From NCBI RefSeq assembly GCF_002746455.1, contig NZ_NWUW01000017.1:30419-94418 (forward strand): a DNA stretch of 64,000 nucleotides, in the 5' to 3' direction. Origin of the DNA: Bacillus fungorum (GTDB lineage: Bacteria; Bacillota; Bacilli; Bacillales; Bacillaceae_G). Shown in pieces: positions 63,141-64,000 of the stretch; positions within the stretch are counted from its first letter, which is position 1, and every line of letters starts with the position of its first letter. The position numbers and the translations under genes are program-made. The notes below the pieces were generated by a model. That model saw only the letters and a program-made list of their open reading frames with translations, was not told the origin of the DNA and did no database searches.

Positions 63141-63216
63141 TGGCGGTCCCGACCGGGGTCGAACCGGCGATCTCCTGCGTGACAGGCAGGCATGTTAACC
63201 ACTACACCACGGGACC
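63141..63216 (-). tRNA. tRNA-Asp (anticodon GTC)
   Basis: Acceptor GGTCCCG, anticodon loop CTGTCAC, CCA encoded. Confidence 0.95.
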
Positions 63217-63219
63217 ATT

Positions 63220-63296
<77 letters not shown>

Positions 63297-63320
63297 ACAA
63301 TATTATTCATATAATTTATA

Positions 63321-63396
63321 TGGTGGAGGATGACGGGATCGAACCGCCGACCCCCTGCTTGTAAGGCAGGTGCTCTCCCAGCTGAGCTAATCCTCC
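63321..63396 (-). tRNA. tRNA-Val (anticodon TAC)
   Basis: Acceptor GGAGGAT, anticodon loop CTTACAA, CCA encoded. Confidence 0.95.
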
Positions 63397-63401
63397 AAAA
63401 G

Positions 63402-63476
63402 TGGTGACCCGTACGGGATTCGAACCCGTGTTACCGCCGTGAAAGGGCGGTGTCTTAACCACTTGACCAACGGGCC
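63402..63476 (-). tRNA. tRNA-Glu (anticodon TTC)
   Basis: Acceptor GGCCCGT, anticodon loop CTTTCAC, CCA encoded. Confidence 0.95.
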
Positions 63477-63493
63477 AAATATTATAAATCCTA

Positions 63494-63586
63494 TGGCGGA
63501 GAGCAAGGGATTCGAACCCTTGATACGCTTGTGACGTATACACGATTTCCAATCGTGCTCCTTCGGCCAACTCGGACAGCTCTCCA
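63494..63586 (-). tRNA. tRNA-Ser (anticodon GGA)
   Basis: Class-II cloverleaf with long variable arm, acceptor GGAGAGC, anticodon loop TTGGAAA, CCA encoded. Confidence 0.95.
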
Positions 63587-63587
63587 A

Positions 63588-63662
63588 TGGCTCCGCAGGT
63601 AGGAATCGAACCTACGACCGATCGGTTAACAGCCGATAGCTCTACCGCTGAGCTACTGCGGA
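63588..63662 (-). tRNA. tRNA-Asn (anticodon GTT)
   Basis: Acceptor TCCGCAG, anticodon loop CTGTTAA, CCA encoded. First tRNA after 5S rRNA. Confidence 0.95.
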
Positions 63663-63670
63663 ATAATATT

Positions 63671-63786
63671 GCCTGGCAACGTCCTACTCTCACAGGGACA
63701 AGGTCCCAACTACCATCGGCGCTAGAGAGCTTAACTTCCGTGTTCGGTATGGGAACGGGTGTGACCTCTCTGCCATCATTACCAGA
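63671..63786 (-). rRNA. rrf: 5S ribosomal RNA
   Basis: 116 bases reading from TCTGGTAATGATGGCAGAG on the minus strand, with the universal GGTCACACCCGTTCCCATAC and CCGAACACGGAAGTTAAGC segments; 5' and 3' ends pair as helix I. Confidence 0.95.
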
Positions 63787-63888
63787 CATTATTATTTTGA
63801 GACAATCATTATTATAACTTATTCACTTTAAAAGTCAACAAGTTTTTTTATGTTCTCTCAAAACTAGATAACATTGCTACATATTATA

Positions 63889-64000
63889 TGGTTAAGTCCT
63901 CGATCTATTAGTATTCGTCAGCTCCACATGTCACCATGCTTCCACCTCGAACCTATCAACCTGATCATCTTTCAGGGATCTTACTAGCTTACGCTATGGG
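63889..64000 (-). rRNA. rrl: 23S ribosomal RNA, 3' end (cut by window edge)
   Basis: The minus strand gives the conserved 23S end, including GATGATCAGGTTGATAGG, GACGAATACTAATAGATCG and AGGACTTAACC. The body lies beyond the window. Confidence 0.93.

Overview
The window is chromosomal DNA of a low-GC Firmicute, almost certainly a member of the Bacillus cereus group (B. cereus, B. thuringiensis or B. anthracis type). The evidence is the gene content (NfeD/flotillin pair, PrkA-YhbH sporulation pair, a PKD-containing M9 collagenase with a near-consensus PlcR box) and a 23S-5S-15-tRNA operon whose tRNA order is the classic Bacillus one. No strain can be named from the sequence alone.

Layout. 1-5.9 kb: the 5' part of a membrane-anchored glycerophosphodiesterase, a formate dehydrogenase operon and divergent fdhD. 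6.1-13.7 kb: two paralogous GNAT acetyltransferases flanking an OmpR-type two-component system, two tiny membrane peptides, a MocR regulator divergent from an EamA transporter, a lipoprotein and a 24-codon microprotein gene. 13.8-20.9 kb: a malate-type module (malic enzyme, 2-hydroxycarboxylate transporter, CitB-family two-component system, chemoreceptor). 21-26 kb: a C39-like peptidase with a 28-residue-repeat exported protein, a second OmpR-type system, a metallophosphatase and a second microprotein. 26.1-31.1 kb: a glpP-ugpCAEB operon behind a switch-like leader. 31.5-33.6 kb: ankyrin and NosL lipoproteins. 33.8-39.7 kb: a second carboxylate module (CitMHS transporter, CitST-like pair, chemoreceptor). 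39.8-47 kb: flotillin/NfeD, collagenase and a BCCT transporter. 47-56 kb: YhbH, PrkA, a 31-residue peptide, an EAL phosphodiesterase, TrmL, an amidase-like protein and QueG. 56-57.8 kb: an IS607-type element with an intact TnpB and a gutted recombinase. 57.8-62 kb: tRNA-Gly, BdbD-like protein, monofunctional transglycosylase, NUDIX, YebC and an unknown protein. 62.2-64 kb: the 3' end of an rRNA-tRNA operon on the minus strand.

How the genes relate. Two parallel sense-swim-import modules for C4/C6 carboxylates dominate the middle, and both transporter genes carry a catabolite-response-like site. The most interesting regulatory signal is a promoter architecture present four times with identical spacing: TTACA-N4-TGTAA, then GT(C/A)A, then TCGAT, then a -10 exactly 44 bases after the inverted repeat. 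It precedes three microprotein genes and the monofunctional cell-wall transglycosylase gene. The inverted repeat matches the published consensus for BceR-type antimicrobial-peptide response regulators, which suggests a small envelope-stress regulon that includes a little-described microprotein family.
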